The notes under the pieces are model-generated. The model was given only the letters and a program-made list of their open reading frames with translations. It was not told where the DNA came from and searched no databases. Source: an uncultured Armatimonadota bacterium (GTDB taxonomy: Bacteria; Armatimonadota; Fimbriimonadia; Fimbriimonadales; Fimbriimonadaceae). Taken from it: a stretch of DNA of 34,965 nt. The position numbers and the translations under genes are program-made. Positions 1 to 8,063 of the stretch are shown piece by piece (the stretch's first letter is position 1; the number at the start of each line of letters is the position of its first letter). The stretch covers positions 1-34,965 of the forward strand of contig CALMEF010000032.1 of assembly GCA_937862825.1 (NCBI GenBank). The letters are read 5' to 3'.

Positions 1-1
1 C

Positions 2-1468
2 CCAAACCCCAAGGTCGCCCTCTTCATCGTCGATATGAACACCAAAAGTCGGATTCAGGTTGATGCTGAGTTTGGAGATCCCAGCCTTGGCCACTACGTT
101 TTCGAAGTTCGATGGTCACCATCGGGTGACGAATTACTTTTCCATCGAACGAATCGCAAACAGAACTTCATGGAGTTTTGCGCTGCGAACCCCTCAACAG
201 GTAAATCCCGGGTCATCATCCGAGAGGAGTGGTTGCCTTCTTGGACTGAAAACTCTCCACCGATCCAGTGGTTTGAGGACAAGAAGCGGTTCCTTTGGAC
301 GAGCGAACGGAACGGTTTCCGAAATCTCTATCTGGGCAACATTGATGGCTCGCCGCTTAAGCCTATTACGAGTCATCAGTTTGACGTGGGCAATGTTGTG
401 CGTCTCGACGAGAAGGGCGGACGGCTCTGGTACATGGCACGAAGCGCAGACAACCCGTATCGAATGCAGTTGCATCGCGTAGGAGTGGATGGCAAGAATG
501 ATAAGCGGTTGACTGATCCGAAACACCACCACAGCGTCAACCTGTCGCCGACGGGATCTGCATTCGTCGACACTGTTGAAAGCATTGAGACTGCACCCAC
601 CGTCCGGCTATGCAACGCAGAAGGAAAGGTTCTCGCCACCGTTTCCGAAAGCGATCTCACCAAATTTAAAGAACTTGGACTCAACTTCGTTGAACGGTTC
701 AAGTTCAAGGCAGCCGACGGCGTCACCGATTGCTATGGAACGCTGCAGAAGCCAAGTGACTTCGATCCACTCAAGAAATATCCCTTGATCGTTGACGTGT
801 ATGGTGGCCCAGACTCGGGTGGAAGTCCCGATCGATTCGCCCTCCCAGACGCTCGTACCGAACTCGGATTTCTAATCGTCTGGATTGACGGTCGCGGTAC
901 CAGTGGACGAGGAAAGGCCTTTAAGGACCCCGTTTACGGCAAGTTGGGCGTCGTAGAGATTGATGATCAAGCAGCAGGTGTTAAGGCCCTGGCGGCAAGG
1001 CCGTATGTGGATGCGACGAGAGTTGGCATCAACGGAACCTCTTACGGCGGCTACTCCAGCGTCATGGCCGTTTTGCGGCATCCTGACGTCTTCCACGTAG
1101 GCGTGGCCTGTTCCTCCGTAACCGCCTGGGAGAACTACGACACCATTTACACCGAGCGGTACATGGGCTTGCCCTGGGAGAACGAGAACAAGGCAGGCTA
1201 TGAAGCGGCTTCCGCGATGACCTACGCGAAGAACCTTAAAGGAAACCTGATGCTGTTCTATGGCACGGCCGATAACAACGTTCATCCTGCAAACACTTAT
1301 CAGTTAGTGCGGGCCCTCCAAAGGGCTGGCAAGCGGTTTGACCTCATGGTCGGCCCAGATCAAGGGCACGCAGGCATCAACGGCAACCTCGAACTTGAGT
1401 ATTTCATTGAGAACCTGATCCTCAGGTCAGGGAGACCGTCTCCCCCGGAACGGGGGAAGAGCCTGTAG
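2..1468 (+). CDS. S9 family peptidase (DPP-IV/prolyl oligopeptidase-like), 5' truncated by window edge
   Basis: The reading frame is open to the left edge of the window, so the N-terminus lies outside. The first Met (position 35) is unlikely to be the start, because the in-frame residues before it continue a beta-propeller-like pattern. Counting from that Met, residues 1-220 look like the DPP-IV N-terminal propeller (WSPSGDELLF, NLYLGNIDG). Residues 240-465 form the alpha/beta-hydrolase domain. The catalytic triad is visible: Ser336 in GTSYGG, Asp413 in YGTADNNVH and His445 in DQGHAG. Family knowledge: such enzymes cleave peptides after Pro/Ala and are often exported. The last 14 residues (RSGRPSPPERGKSL) are encoded by two palindromes and look like an acquired tail. 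The next gene starts 48 bp later with its own promoter. Confidence 0.93.
   Translation, partial: PNPKVALFIVDMNTKSRIQVDAEFGDPSLGHYVFEVRWSPSGDELLFHRTNRKQNFMEFCAANPSTGKSRVIIREEWLPSWTENSPPIQWFEDKKRFLWTSERNGFRNLYLGNIDGSPLKPITSHQFDVGNVVRLDEKGGRLWYMARSADNPYRMQLHRVGVDGKNDKRLTDPKHHHSVNLSPTGSAFVDTVESIETAPTVRLCNAEGKVLATVSESDLTKFKELGLNFVERFKFKAADGVTDCYGTLQKPSDFDPLKKYPLIVDVYGGPDSGGSPDRFALPDARTELGFLIVWIDGRGTSGRGKAFKDPVYGKLGVVEIDDQAAGVKALAARPYVDATRVGINGTSYGGYSSVMAVLRHPDVFHVGVACSSVTAWENYDTIYTERYMGLPWENENKAGYEAASAMTYAKNLKGNLMLFYGTADNNVHPANTYQLVRALQRAGKRFDLMVGPDQGHAGINGNLELEYFIENLILRSGRPSPPERGKSL
1430..1456. repeat. Two adjacent small palindromes at the 3' end of the peptidase gene
   Basis: GGGAGA-CCG-TCTCCC (1430-1444) runs into CCCCCG-GAA-CGGGGG (1442-1456). 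Together they encode the unusual C-terminal tail of the S9 peptidase. The GC-rich stems could slow or end transcription, but no T-run follows. The composition resembles the palindrome at 15091-15115, so a dispersed repeat is possible. Confidence 0.45.
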
Positions 1469-1503
1469 ACCATCAACTAACAACCAAGAACTAAACACTC
1501 ATG

Positions 1504-1509
1504 TATAGT
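1504..1509 (+). promoter_or_regulatory. -10 box (TATAGT) for a leaderless mRNA
   Basis: TATAGT lies exactly 7 nt (TGGAACC) before the ATG at 1517, and no Shine-Dalgarno sequence is present. Transcription would begin at or next to the start codon. No good -35 is seen. Confidence 0.5.
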
Positions 1510-1516
1510 TGGAACC

Positions 1517-2386
1517 ATGACTGCCCTCCTCATCGCCCTCACAATGTCACAAGACATCTTTCCGGTTGTTGACGGCAGAGTCGATTCAGCGGTCAAGTCT
1601 GCCTTCGCCGAGTTCAAAACACTCAAGCCTGAGCAACTCGCGGTGACTTTCATCGACCTCTCAAAGGGCGAACAAGAAGACTATCGCGGCAACGAGCCGT
1701 TCTATCCTGCCAGCGTCATTAAAGTCTTTTGGCTCGCGTTCGCGCACCACCGAATGGAGACGGGATTTCTGAAACAGACCCCCGAACTTGACCGAGCCAT
1801 AGCGGACATGATCAAGGATTCGTCGAATGATGCGACTGGCCTCGTCGTGGATATGACCACCGGAACGACTGGCGGACCAGAATTGCCCCCCGAGGAGTTC
1901 GAGGCTTGGACCCAAAAGCGACAAGCCGCAAACGAGTGGTTCCGGTCAATCGGCATCAACGGGCAAAACGTTTGCCAAAAGACTTGGGGTGACGGCCCCT
2001 ATGGTCGCGAGCGACAGTCTTACGGCGCGAAGTTCGAGAATCGTAACAGCCTTAGGACGAACGGAACTGCCAGGCTGTGGGCCGAGATCGCCAAAGGCAC
2101 ATTGGTCAGCGAAAAGCGCTCGAAGGCCATGCTAGCCGTCCTTAGACGAGACAATCCTGCCGACAAGAAAACGTCGGACGGACAGGCGTCAGACTATATT
2201 GGTGCTGCCCTGCCTAAAGGTGCCACCCTCTACTCGAAAGCCGGATGGGTGAGCAATGAGCGTCACGACAGTGCCTTAGTCGAGATGCCCGACGGACGAC
2301 GACTCATTCTGGTGATCTTCACGAAGGGCCATTCGAATGAGCAAAGGCTCATTCCGTACATCGCTGGAAAATTATTAGGCTCCTGA
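1517..2386 (+). CDS. Class A beta-lactamase-like serine hydrolase
   Basis: A 289-aa protein with the active-site motifs of the serine beta-lactamase/PBP fold. These are S66-V-I-K69 (SxxK, in YPASVIK), S102-S-N104 (the SxN position) and K241-A-G243 (the KTG-like triad) just before WVSNERHDSAL. The arrangement fits the beta-lactamase2 group (PF13354-like), many members of which are cell-wall or general serine hydrolases, so real beta-lactamase activity cannot be assumed. The N-terminus (MTALLIALTMSQDIFP) is a short hydrophobic stretch that may act as a weak signal peptide. The ATG start is supported by the -10 box 7 nt upstream. KAG in place of KTG is a common variant. Confidence 0.85.
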   Translation: MTALLIALTMSQDIFPVVDGRVDSAVKSAFAEFKTLKPEQLAVTFIDLSKGEQEDYRGNEPFYPASVIKVFWLAFAHHRMETGFLKQTPELDRAIADMIKDSSNDATGLVVDMTTGTTGGPELPPEEFEAWTQKRQAANEWFRSIGINGQNVCQKTWGDGPYGRERQSYGAKFENRNSLRTNGTARLWAEIAKGTLVSEKRSKAMLAVLRRDNPADKKTSDGQASDYIGAALPKGATLYSKAGWVSNERHDSALVEMPDGRRLILVIFTKGHSNEQRLIPYIAGKLLGS

Positions 2387-2448
2387 CGATCGTATCGAAC
2401 AGTCGTCCAATCCGTCAAACATGTTAACCGGATGACGGTGCTCTAGCC

Positions 2449-3093
2449 ATGGTTCTCTCCGCTCTCTCCCTCCTTTGCCTATCCCAAGATCCTTCGCGCC
2501 TCAGCGATCAGCAGATGCTCTCAATGGGCCATCAAGCGTATATGCAGGCGGTACGTCAGGCGCACCCTGACGATAAGGGTCACTGGGTTGCGGGCGAGAA
2601 ACGATATCAACTCCAGGTGGGGTATCGCAAGGAACGCCTGATCCGAGAGCACCCGAACCGCAATCACTTTGACCGCTTGGACATCTTGCTAGCCAACCTG
2701 ACCAAGGGTGCCTGCAGAGCAAGTGACGCATTTCTCCACGAAACATCCGACCAACTGTTGCTTAATGCGAAAGCCTCAACAGCCATGGTTCTGACCATGG
2801 AAGCCATTATCACCAATCAACTCACCTCTGCGGTCCTCCAAGACGAGGTCTGGCGAACCTACCGCGAGGTTCGCCAAGTTCAAACAGTCGAACGTGACCG
2901 TATTGCGAGTTATGCGCAACGAGGTGGGTTCTCGGTGGAACAACAAGGCTACACGATGGACGCCATTGGTAAAGCGATTTTCGACTCCGTCGCACTTATG
3001 AAAGATGCCAGCGTAGACCAGAAATCACACTTGTTCTCGCTGGCCATTCGACTCTTGCGATTGACCGTGGGACACGATCCTTTGCCCTATTAG
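2449..3093 (+). CDS. Secreted protein of unknown function, possible paralogue of the gene at 33479
   Basis: A 214-aa protein that begins with a short signal-peptide-like stretch (MVLSALSLLCLSQD). It then has a motif QDPsrLSDQQMLSMG that closely resembles QDDPkmgLTDKQILELG in the product of 33479-34156. Both are short exported helical proteins with a central region rich in Ala and Ser. No family is recognised. The rest is predicted mostly helical, with no Cys pairs or catalytic motif apparent. No clear Shine-Dalgarno or promoter is seen immediately before the ATG. The gene ends facing the SnoaL-like gene across a long perfect inverted repeat. Confidence 0.7.
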   Translation: MVLSALSLLCLSQDPSRLSDQQMLSMGHQAYMQAVRQAHPDDKGHWVAGEKRYQLQVGYRKERLIREHPNRNHFDRLDILLANLTKGACRASDAFLHETSDQLLLNAKASTAMVLTMEAIITNQLTSAVLQDEVWRTYREVRQVQTVERDRIASYAQRGGFSVEQQGYTMDAIGKAIFDSVALMKDASVDQKSHLFSLAIRLLRLTVGHDPLPY

Positions 3094-3098
3094 GGCGC

Positions 3099-3149
3099 GA
3101 CGGGCAGTTTTCGGGGCTCTCCTTTCACTTTGACCCCTAACTGCCCGTC
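3099..3149. terminator. Long inverted repeat between convergent genes, possible bidirectional terminator
   Basis: GACGGGCAGTT (3099-3109) is perfectly complementary to AACTGCCCGTC (3139-3149), and inner GGGG/CCCC can extend the stem. It sits in the 67-bp gap between two convergent genes. There is no T-run on either side, so a factor-independent terminator is uncertain. A small repeat element is the alternative. Confidence 0.45.
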
Positions 3150-3160
3150 CCCACCCAGGC

Positions 3161-3508
3161 TTAAAAGAACCGCTCCGAGACGATCTTGCCGTTCGATACT
3201 TCGTATACGGCGAGTTCTTCCATGTGGATGTCCTTACCGGTCGCTTTCTCCTTGACGTCAATAACAAACTTGACGATGAAGAAGGGTTCATTCACCCAAG
3301 GACCGTCTACTTGTGCTCCGACTACTTCAAAGGTTGAGTTCCACCACTCGGTCTTTCGGCGAATGGCGTCCATCCCGCGGGTTTCGCGTTCGGCGCCATC
3401 GGCCTCGACACTGAGGATGTTCTCGTCATAAAAGGTTTCAGCAGCCTGGTCGAATAGGCCTTGCTTACAGAGGGCGACCAGCCCCTCTCCGACTTCTTTA
3501 GCGGACAT
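3161..3508 (-). CDS. SnoaL-like / NTF2-like fold protein
   Basis: About 115 aa, starting at the ATG at 3508. The frame can be extended to a TTG at 3544, but that TTG is the first half of the TTGACA -35 box, so the ATG is preferred. The sequence has the pattern of SnoaL-like proteins of the NTF2 superfamily: an N-terminal helix (VGEGLVALCKQGLFDQAAETFYD), a central GMDAIRRKTEWWN segment, and a C-terminal beta sheet (FIVKFVIDVKEKATG, MEELAVYEVSNGKIVSERFF). Many relatives are single-domain proteins of unknown substrate, some acting as polyketide cyclases or isomerases. The gene is monocistronic. Confidence 0.8.
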   Translation of the reverse strand: MSAKEVGEGLVALCKQGLFDQAAETFYDENILSVEADGAERETRGMDAIRRKTEWWNSTFEVVGAQVDGPWVNEPFFIVKFVIDVKEKATGKDIHMEELAVYEVSNGKIVSERFF

Positions 3509-3515
3509 AGACAAT

Positions 3516-3544
3516 AGTCTACTATTCGATTGTGAATTTGTCAA
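3516..3544 (-). promoter_or_regulatory. Near-consensus sigma-70-type promoter, leaderless
   Basis: On the minus strand, a perfect TTGACA (3544-3539), a 17-nt spacer and TAGACT (3521-3516) are followed by 7 nt and then the ATG at 3508. The predicted transcript begins at the start codon. This is the clearest complete promoter in the window. Confidence 0.75.
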
Positions 3545-3789
3545 GCCAGTTCACAAAATGGCTTGCCACTTTTTTGAACTCAGAATTGTCCAAAAATCTC
3601 GGTTCAAAGGAACCTAACGTGTCATCATTCACAAGATTTTTGAGGAATCGGTGCCCCAATTGGGTTCCTGGCCCATTAAGAAACCGAAAATCACCACTCC
3701 CCACTCTAATTGCCGTCGCAGGCCGATTTTGTCAACAAACTTTTTTCGTCAGGCAGATGTTCTTTCGAAGGCTGGAAGCAGGGCCTTGC
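3545..3789. other. 245-bp intergenic region with a GGTTC-N4-GAACC palindrome
   Basis: No gene is seen. The perfect palindrome GGTTC-AAAG-GAACC at 3601-3614 matches sites near 8563, 23318 and 23379. It lies about 65 bp upstream of the -35 of the SnoaL-like gene. It is itself flanked by AAAAATCT and AGATTTTT, which form a wider inverted repeat. This region is visibly more AT-rich than the coding sequence. Confidence 0.5.
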
Positions 3790-4560
3790 CTACTCCGCAT
3801 CTTCGCGAGGAACGTACTCGAACTGCGTGAACCACCACGCGGCGAGGGCGCAGCAGAGTACCGAGAACACGGCTAGTCCGGTCATGGCCGTTGACTTGCT
3901 CAGCGTATTGATGCCCATTTCGCCACTCAATAGTCCCAGCAGTGCATTGCCGCCAGGGGCTGAAGGGTGCTGAGCGATGGCCTGAGTGTAGGAGAAGATC
4001 GACGTGTAGTACAGTTCACCAGGCATGTTTGGAATTGCCGTCTCCCACCCAAAGGCGTAGAGCAGACACACCAGCATGGCGCGGTTGATGAAAAGACTGA
4101 CCAAGAGGAAGACAGCGCCGTAAGCGGCGGTGCCAAAGGCCATTCCCATCACATCTCGCATCAAAATGGGATTGGAGGCAAAGTTCGATCCGTACACGCC
4201 AATGGAAAGCGAGATCGCCCCGAAGATGCCTAGGCCAAACACGACGACGCAGGCCGCCGCATAGCGGGCCAAAAGGAGGTCTCTTCGCTTGATTGGGCGG
4301 GTGAGCAGGTACGAGATGGTCTTTTGTTCCACTTCTTGACTCACGATCGCAGTCGTAAAGATCGCAGAACATAGGGCCAGAATGCGGAACAACAGGACGC
4401 TTGACAGTTCGCCATACACCTCGTCCATTGCGCGGGATGTATCGAGAGATTTCCATGCGACCCCAATGGCGCCAACACCAACCAAGACGATGATCCAAGG
4501 AATGATGCGACGAGCACGGGCAAAGTCCTTGAGAGCGCTTGTGAAAAGGAAGGCAAACAT
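3790..4560 (-). CDS. ABC-2 type transporter permease (second permease of the operon)
   Basis: A 256-aa integral membrane protein, last gene of a four-gene ABC exporter operon. The N-terminus is an amphipathic stretch plus TM1 (IIPWIIVLVGVGAIGVAW). The motif SQEVEQKTISYLLTRPIKRRDLLLARY, typical of ABC-2/NosY-like permeases between TM2 and TM3, is clear at about residues 74-100. Further TM segments follow at about 105-125, 143-160 and 225-245. It starts 5 bp after the stop of the adjacent ATPase gene and would partner with it. The substrate is unknown. Members of this group export drugs, lipids, polysaccharides or copper-related factors. Confidence 0.9.
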   Translation of the reverse strand: MFAFLFTSALKDFARARRIIPWIIVLVGVGAIGVAWKSLDTSRAMDEVYGELSSVLLFRILALCSAIFTTAIVSQEVEQKTISYLLTRPIKRRDLLLARYAAACVVVFGLGIFGAISLSIGVYGSNFASNPILMRDVMGMAFGTAAYGAVFLLVSLFINRAMLVCLLYAFGWETAIPNMPGELYYTSIFSYTQAIAQHPSAPGGNALLGLLSGEMGINTLSKSTAMTGLAVFSVLCCALAAWWFTQFEYVPREDAE

Positions 4561-4565
4561 GGTCG

Positions 4566-5483
4566 TTATGGCCCCACCAAGTAGCGAAACACGGATTCCA
4601 GGTTGTTGTCTGGACTTGAGACGCGATAGAGGGGCAGGCTCTCGTCTAGCACGAGGCCAGCCAGGCGATCATAGAACGAGTCTGGGTCTTTCGCTTGAAG
4701 TTCGAGCACGTTCGGCTCGAGGGTGAACGTTAGCGAAACGACATTGGGCATGGCGGCAAACAAGGGCGCCGCGCGTCGTGGATCTTGCGTTTCGATCCGA
4801 ATCTGGTGAGGGTGCTTGTCAATCAGCGAACGGATGACTCTCAGGTCTCCTGTCGCGAGGAGGCGACCTCGATGAAGCAAGAGAATGCTCTTGGTCATCT
4901 GCTCGACTTCGTAGAGAATGTGGCTGCTGACAATGATGGAGCGGCCCTCGTCGGCCAACTCGGCGAGGAGGTCAATAAACTCTCGTCGTCCGAGGGGGTC
5001 AAGTCCGTTCAGCGGCTCATCCAGCAAGATAATCTTGGGATCGTGGATCATCGCCTGGGCGAGTTTGATGCGCTGCCGCATGCCTTTGCTGTATCCAGCA
5101 ATCGGCTTGTGTGCTCGATCAGCCATACCCACCCGCTGGAGCATCTGCTCAGTTCTGTCGTTAGCTTCGCTTTGTGAGTACCCCGCCATTCGGCCCAGAA
5201 GCCGAACAAAACGCCTTCCAGACATATACTCGTAAAAACTGTCGATGTCTGGGCAGTAGCCCAGAATCTTGTAAACCTCCGGGTTGGCGAAAGGTTCCAT
5301 ACCCATGACGCGTACCGACCCCGTTGTCGGCCGCAGTTGGCCAGTTACCAGTCGCATCAGGGTTGACTTGCCAGCACCGTTGACCCCCAACAGGGCGGTC
5401 AGGCCGGTCGGAATCTCACACGAGACGTCGTTGAGGCCAATAACCTGGCCATACCATCGCGACACCCGATCAAAGGTGATCAT
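4566..5483 (-). CDS. ABC transporter ATP-binding protein (second ATPase of the operon)
   Basis: About 305 aa. The start is taken as the ATG at 5483 (MITFDRVSRWYGQ), which overlaps the TGA of the upstream permease by 4 bp (ATGA). A longer frame to 5561 exists but would overlap that permease and adds no conserved sequence. Motifs are Walker A GVNGAGKST, signature YSKGMRQR, Walker B KIILLDEPLNGLDP and the H-loop IIVSSHILYEVE. The domain and length match CcmA/NatA-type exporter ATPases with a C-terminal extension. It pairs with the permease at 3790-4560. Confidence 0.93.
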   Translation of the reverse strand: MITFDRVSRWYGQVIGLNDVSCEIPTGLTALLGVNGAGKSTLMRLVTGQLRPTTGSVRVMGMEPFANPEVYKILGYCPDIDSFYEYMSGRRFVRLLGRMAGYSQSEANDRTEQMLQRVGMADRAHKPIAGYSKGMRQRIKLAQAMIHDPKIILLDEPLNGLDPLGRREFIDLLAELADEGRSIIVSSHILYEVEQMTKSILLLHRGRLLATGDLRVIRSLIDKHPHQIRIETQDPRRAAPLFAAMPNVVSLTFTLEPNVLELQAKDPDSFYDRLAGLVLDESLPLYRVSSPDNNLESVFRYLVGP

Positions 5484-6454
5484 CCGATCACCTCGACTGC
5501 TCGAATCCTTCGCCAAGCAAGAGCCACGAATGCTAGGCAGATTCCCACAAACAGGACCCAATAGAACGGACTTGGAGGTGGTGGCATGGAGACGTTGCTC
5601 GGTGCATTAAATGGGGGCGATCCGGACGTGCCCAAGATGATCTTCGCCAACCCTTGCAGCATGCCATCCACTGAGCCATAAAAGAGGTCATCCAGTAGTG
5701 GGGATGCCCCACGGCGCTGCTGCATGACCACCCTCATAACACCAATAGCCACGGTCAAAAACGAGGTCAGGAAGTAGATTCCTGCGTATGTCGCGCCAGC
5801 CATCCGTGCCTGGTTGAAGAACGACGAAATGCCGACCATCGCACTCGCATGGAAGGCTGCTGGAAGGGGTGAGATCGCGAGCAACTTGACAATCAACCAA
5901 GGGTCTTGCGAAACGAATCCGTATTGACGGTAACTGAGGAAGCAGTATCCGTAAAACAACAGCGTTGGCACCAGGGTGACCAACCAGATCGGAATGAAGA
6001 TGCCGACCCACTTTCCGAGCAAGTAGTCGAACTTGGAGCACGGTTTGCTGAGGTACACGAGCAGGGCGTTGGCCCGGTTGTCACCTGCGATAGAGCCTGC
6101 CCCAATAAGCAGGGCGACAATGAAAAGGAACAGTTGACTCGTGTTGAAGGCCGTTAAGAACTGGTCCTTCCAAATCATGTTTCTAAAGAGCAGCGGCACC
6201 GGATTTGTGTCTGGTGCTTGGCCTGCCATTGCCGCTGCACCGCTGGCCTGTTGGCTGAGCGTTTCCGCGAAGTAGAAGACCGCCCCAAGGATGAGATAGA
6301 AGTACGCCGAGAACGATGACCAAACCCAGAACCCTTTCTTCTTGATGCTCAGGCGCATCATCATCTTCGCGATCGACCACCATCGGAACGTCGGTGGTTC
6401 GAGTTTGCCGTCGTAGTGGCGATAACTCAGGTCGGCAATAGGTGTGCTACTCAT
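5480..6454 (-). CDS. ABC transporter permease (first permease of the operon)
   Basis: A 324-aa membrane protein with a soluble N-terminal 45 residues, then about six TM segments. Examples are FWVWSSFSAYFYLILGAVFYF, FLFIVALLIGAGSIAGDNRA and IFIPIWLVTLVPTLLFYGYCFL. The segment GAGSIAGDNRANALLVYLSKPCSKFDYLLGKW corresponds to the conserved ABC-2 cytoplasmic motif (xxDxxxxtlxxlLsxPxsrxxyllgK). It overlaps its neighbours by ATGA on both sides, so the first three genes are translationally coupled. Two different ATPase/permease pairs in one operon suggest either a heteromeric exporter or two related exporters made together. Confidence 0.9.
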   Translation of the reverse strand: MSSTPIADLSYRHYDGKLEPPTFRWWSIAKMMMRLSIKKKGFWVWSSFSAYFYLILGAVFYFAETLSQQASGAAAMAGQAPDTNPVPLLFRNMIWKDQFLTAFNTSQLFLFIVALLIGAGSIAGDNRANALLVYLSKPCSKFDYLLGKWVGIFIPIWLVTLVPTLLFYGYCFLSYRQYGFVSQDPWLIVKLLAISPLPAAFHASAMVGISSFFNQARMAGATYAGIYFLTSFLTVAIGVMRVVMQQRRGASPLLDDLFYGSVDGMLQGLAKIILGTSGSPPFNAPSNVSMPPPPSPFYWVLFVGICLAFVALAWRRIRAVEVIG

Positions 6455-7365
6455 CGAATGGCCTCCAAGAAGGCTTGCTCAAGGGAACGCTCAGCCAGGG
6501 CGAAACCGCGCACTTGAGCCCCGGTTTCTCGGGCGCACTTCATGAGCGTCCGACAGACCTCATCGGGAGTGCCAGGAAGTTGGAAGCGATACTGATAGGC
6601 TTTGTCGACAAGAACGGCCCCACCTGCCCGCCTTACCGCTTCGACGAAATCCGCATTGGGCTCGCGAAGTTCAATGTCCACCGGGTGGCCTTCGATACGC
6701 TTCAGATCAGCGATGCTGCCAACTTCACGGAGTTGCCCACCCATCACGACAACGATGTGATCGCAAACTCGCTCGATGTCGGGCAACAGGTGGCTTGAGA
6801 CAAGAACATTGACGCCTTTACCGTGCGAGATTGACCGTACGAGGTCAAGCATCTCTTCTCGTCCCGCTGGGTCGAGGCCGTTAGTTGGCTCGTCCAGCAG
6901 TAGCAGTTTCGGACCGTGCACCAGAGCCTGTGCCAACTTGATGCGCTGTCGCATTCCGGTTGAGTAGGTCTCGACGTTTCGGTACCGTGCCTCACCAAGA
7001 CCACAGTATTCGAGGACTTCGTGGGCTCGCCTGAGCGCCTGCTCTTTGGGCATCCCCGCCAGTTCCCCAGCATAGGCCACGAACATCACGGCAGTCATGC
7101 CCGGTATGTGACAGTCCTGTTCGGGCATCAGGCCGAGTTTTTGCCGGATGGATCGGTCCTTCGAGGCAATGTCCATGCCAAGCACCCTCGCCGATCCGGA
7201 CGCTGGAGTAATGAACCCAAGCAGGGTTTTGATCAGCGTCGTTTTCCCAGCGCCGTTTGGCCCCAAGAGCCCGACACAACCTTCCGGGATGTCGACACTC
7301 AAGTTGTTGAGTGCAACGAAGTTTCCGTATCGGACGGTTAGGTTACGAATTTCGGCGACTGGCAT
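6451..7365 (-). CDS. ABC transporter ATP-binding protein (first gene of the exporter operon)
   Basis: 304 aa. Motifs are Walker A GPNGAGKTT, signature YSTGMRQR, Walker B LLLLDEPTNGLDP and the H-loop NVLVSSHLL, with a C-terminal domain of about 80 residues. This is the standard layout of ABC-2 exporter ATPases. It is the promoter-proximal gene of the cluster running left to 3790. Its ATG is 6 nt after TAGAGT, consistent with a leaderless transcript. The downstream permease start overlaps its stop (ATGA). Confidence 0.94.
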   Translation of the reverse strand: MPVAEIRNLTVRYGNFVALNNLSVDIPEGCVGLLGPNGAGKTTLIKTLLGFITPASGSARVLGMDIASKDRSIRQKLGLMPEQDCHIPGMTAVMFVAYAGELAGMPKEQALRRAHEVLEYCGLGEARYRNVETYSTGMRQRIKLAQALVHGPKLLLLDEPTNGLDPAGREEMLDLVRSISHGKGVNVLVSSHLLPDIERVCDHIVVVMGGQLREVGSIADLKRIEGHPVDIELREPNADFVEAVRRAGGAVLVDKAYQYRFQLPGTPDEVCRTLMKCARETGAQVRGFALAERSLEQAFLEAIR

Positions 7366-7371
7366 TCAGGG

Positions 7372-7377
7372 ACTCTA
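7372..7377 (-). promoter_or_regulatory. -10 box (TAGAGT) of the ABC exporter operon
   Basis: TAGAGT on the minus strand is 6 nt before the ATG at 7365, and no Shine-Dalgarno is present. No convincing -35 is visible, so this is supported mainly by the same spacing seen at other starts in the window. Confidence 0.4.
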
Positions 7378-7469
7378 GATTTGTGGACGGATTGTTGGCT
7401 CGGTTCGCATCCATACGCAAGCGAAGAGCAGAGCGTTGCATGCGCATCAGGCCTAAACCCGCCCTTAAC

Positions 7470-8012
7470 CTACTTCCAGAGCCAAGCGAAGGTTCCGGCT
7501 GTCACCAAGGCGTAGATTAGACTGTCTACGAAGTTCGGCCAAAACTTGCCATACCGATACCAAATGAAAAATGACATCCATCCCAAGCCATGGGCACAGA
7601 ATGCGACCGCGCCACAGAGCCTGAACTTTGTCAGATAGGCGGCACTTTCGGGAATGGCGTGGGTTCCGATGTAGGCCACAAAGACGCCGACGACCAGATA
7701 GAACAGAAGCGTCAGGCCCAGGTTTTGTCCCATGTTGACCCCGCCCGGCCAAACGACCAAAAGGCCATTCGGAACTTTTTCGACTTTGGCCTTGAACTCG
7801 GGCGAGTTCATTTCGCTGGCGTTGTTGACACAGGGAAACATGTACAGCCCGGGTGAGACGGTTGAAACGGTGTTCATGACACCGTCCTCATCCACCAACT
7901 TCTTGAACTCGCCCTTATGTAAGGGGAGCACCATGTGGGTTAGAAAACTCGCGATGAAAACGAGCACCGCAGAAACGACGATCGCCATCCATTGATCCAT
8001 TAGGAATTGCAT
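7470..8012 (-). CDS. Integral membrane protein of unknown function
   Basis: 180 aa, with about four TM segments: residues 8-28 (MAIVVSAVLVFIASFLTHMVL), about 100-120 (NLGLTLLFYLVVGVFVAYIG), about 130-150 (FRLCGAVAFCAHGLGWMSFFIW) and 160-178. Between TM1 and TM2 is a soluble loop of about 70 residues (HKGEFKKLVDEDGVMNTVSTVSPGLYMFP) with one Cys. No family name is recognised. A Shine-Dalgarno-like GGAAGGTG lies before the ATG at 8012. A second Met at residue 5 is an alternative start. The gene lies downstream of the terminator of the Cys-rich gene and so probably has its own promoter. Confidence 0.75.
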   Translation of the reverse strand: MQFLMDQWMAIVVSAVLVFIASFLTHMVLPLHKGEFKKLVDEDGVMNTVSTVSPGLYMFPCVNNASEMNSPEFKAKVEKVPNGLLVVWPGGVNMGQNLGLTLLFYLVVGVFVAYIGTHAIPESAAYLTKFRLCGAVAFCAHGLGWMSFFIWYRYGKFWPNFVDSLIYALVTAGTFAWLWK

Positions 8013-8063
8013 AACGCGTTCACCTTCCGTTTGTTGGGACGAGCGTCAAATGGATTCTGGCTA

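Noticed and set aside
1517-2386. Antibiotic-resistance beta-lactamase
   Set aside because: Only the general serine-hydrolase motifs are present. The protein differs from resistance enzymes around KAG and SSN, and no mobile context exists.
3509-3544. TTG at 3544 as the start of the SnoaL-like protein
   Set aside because: The TTG is part of the -35 box TTGACA. The ATG at 3508 has the leaderless spacing and starts the conserved domain.
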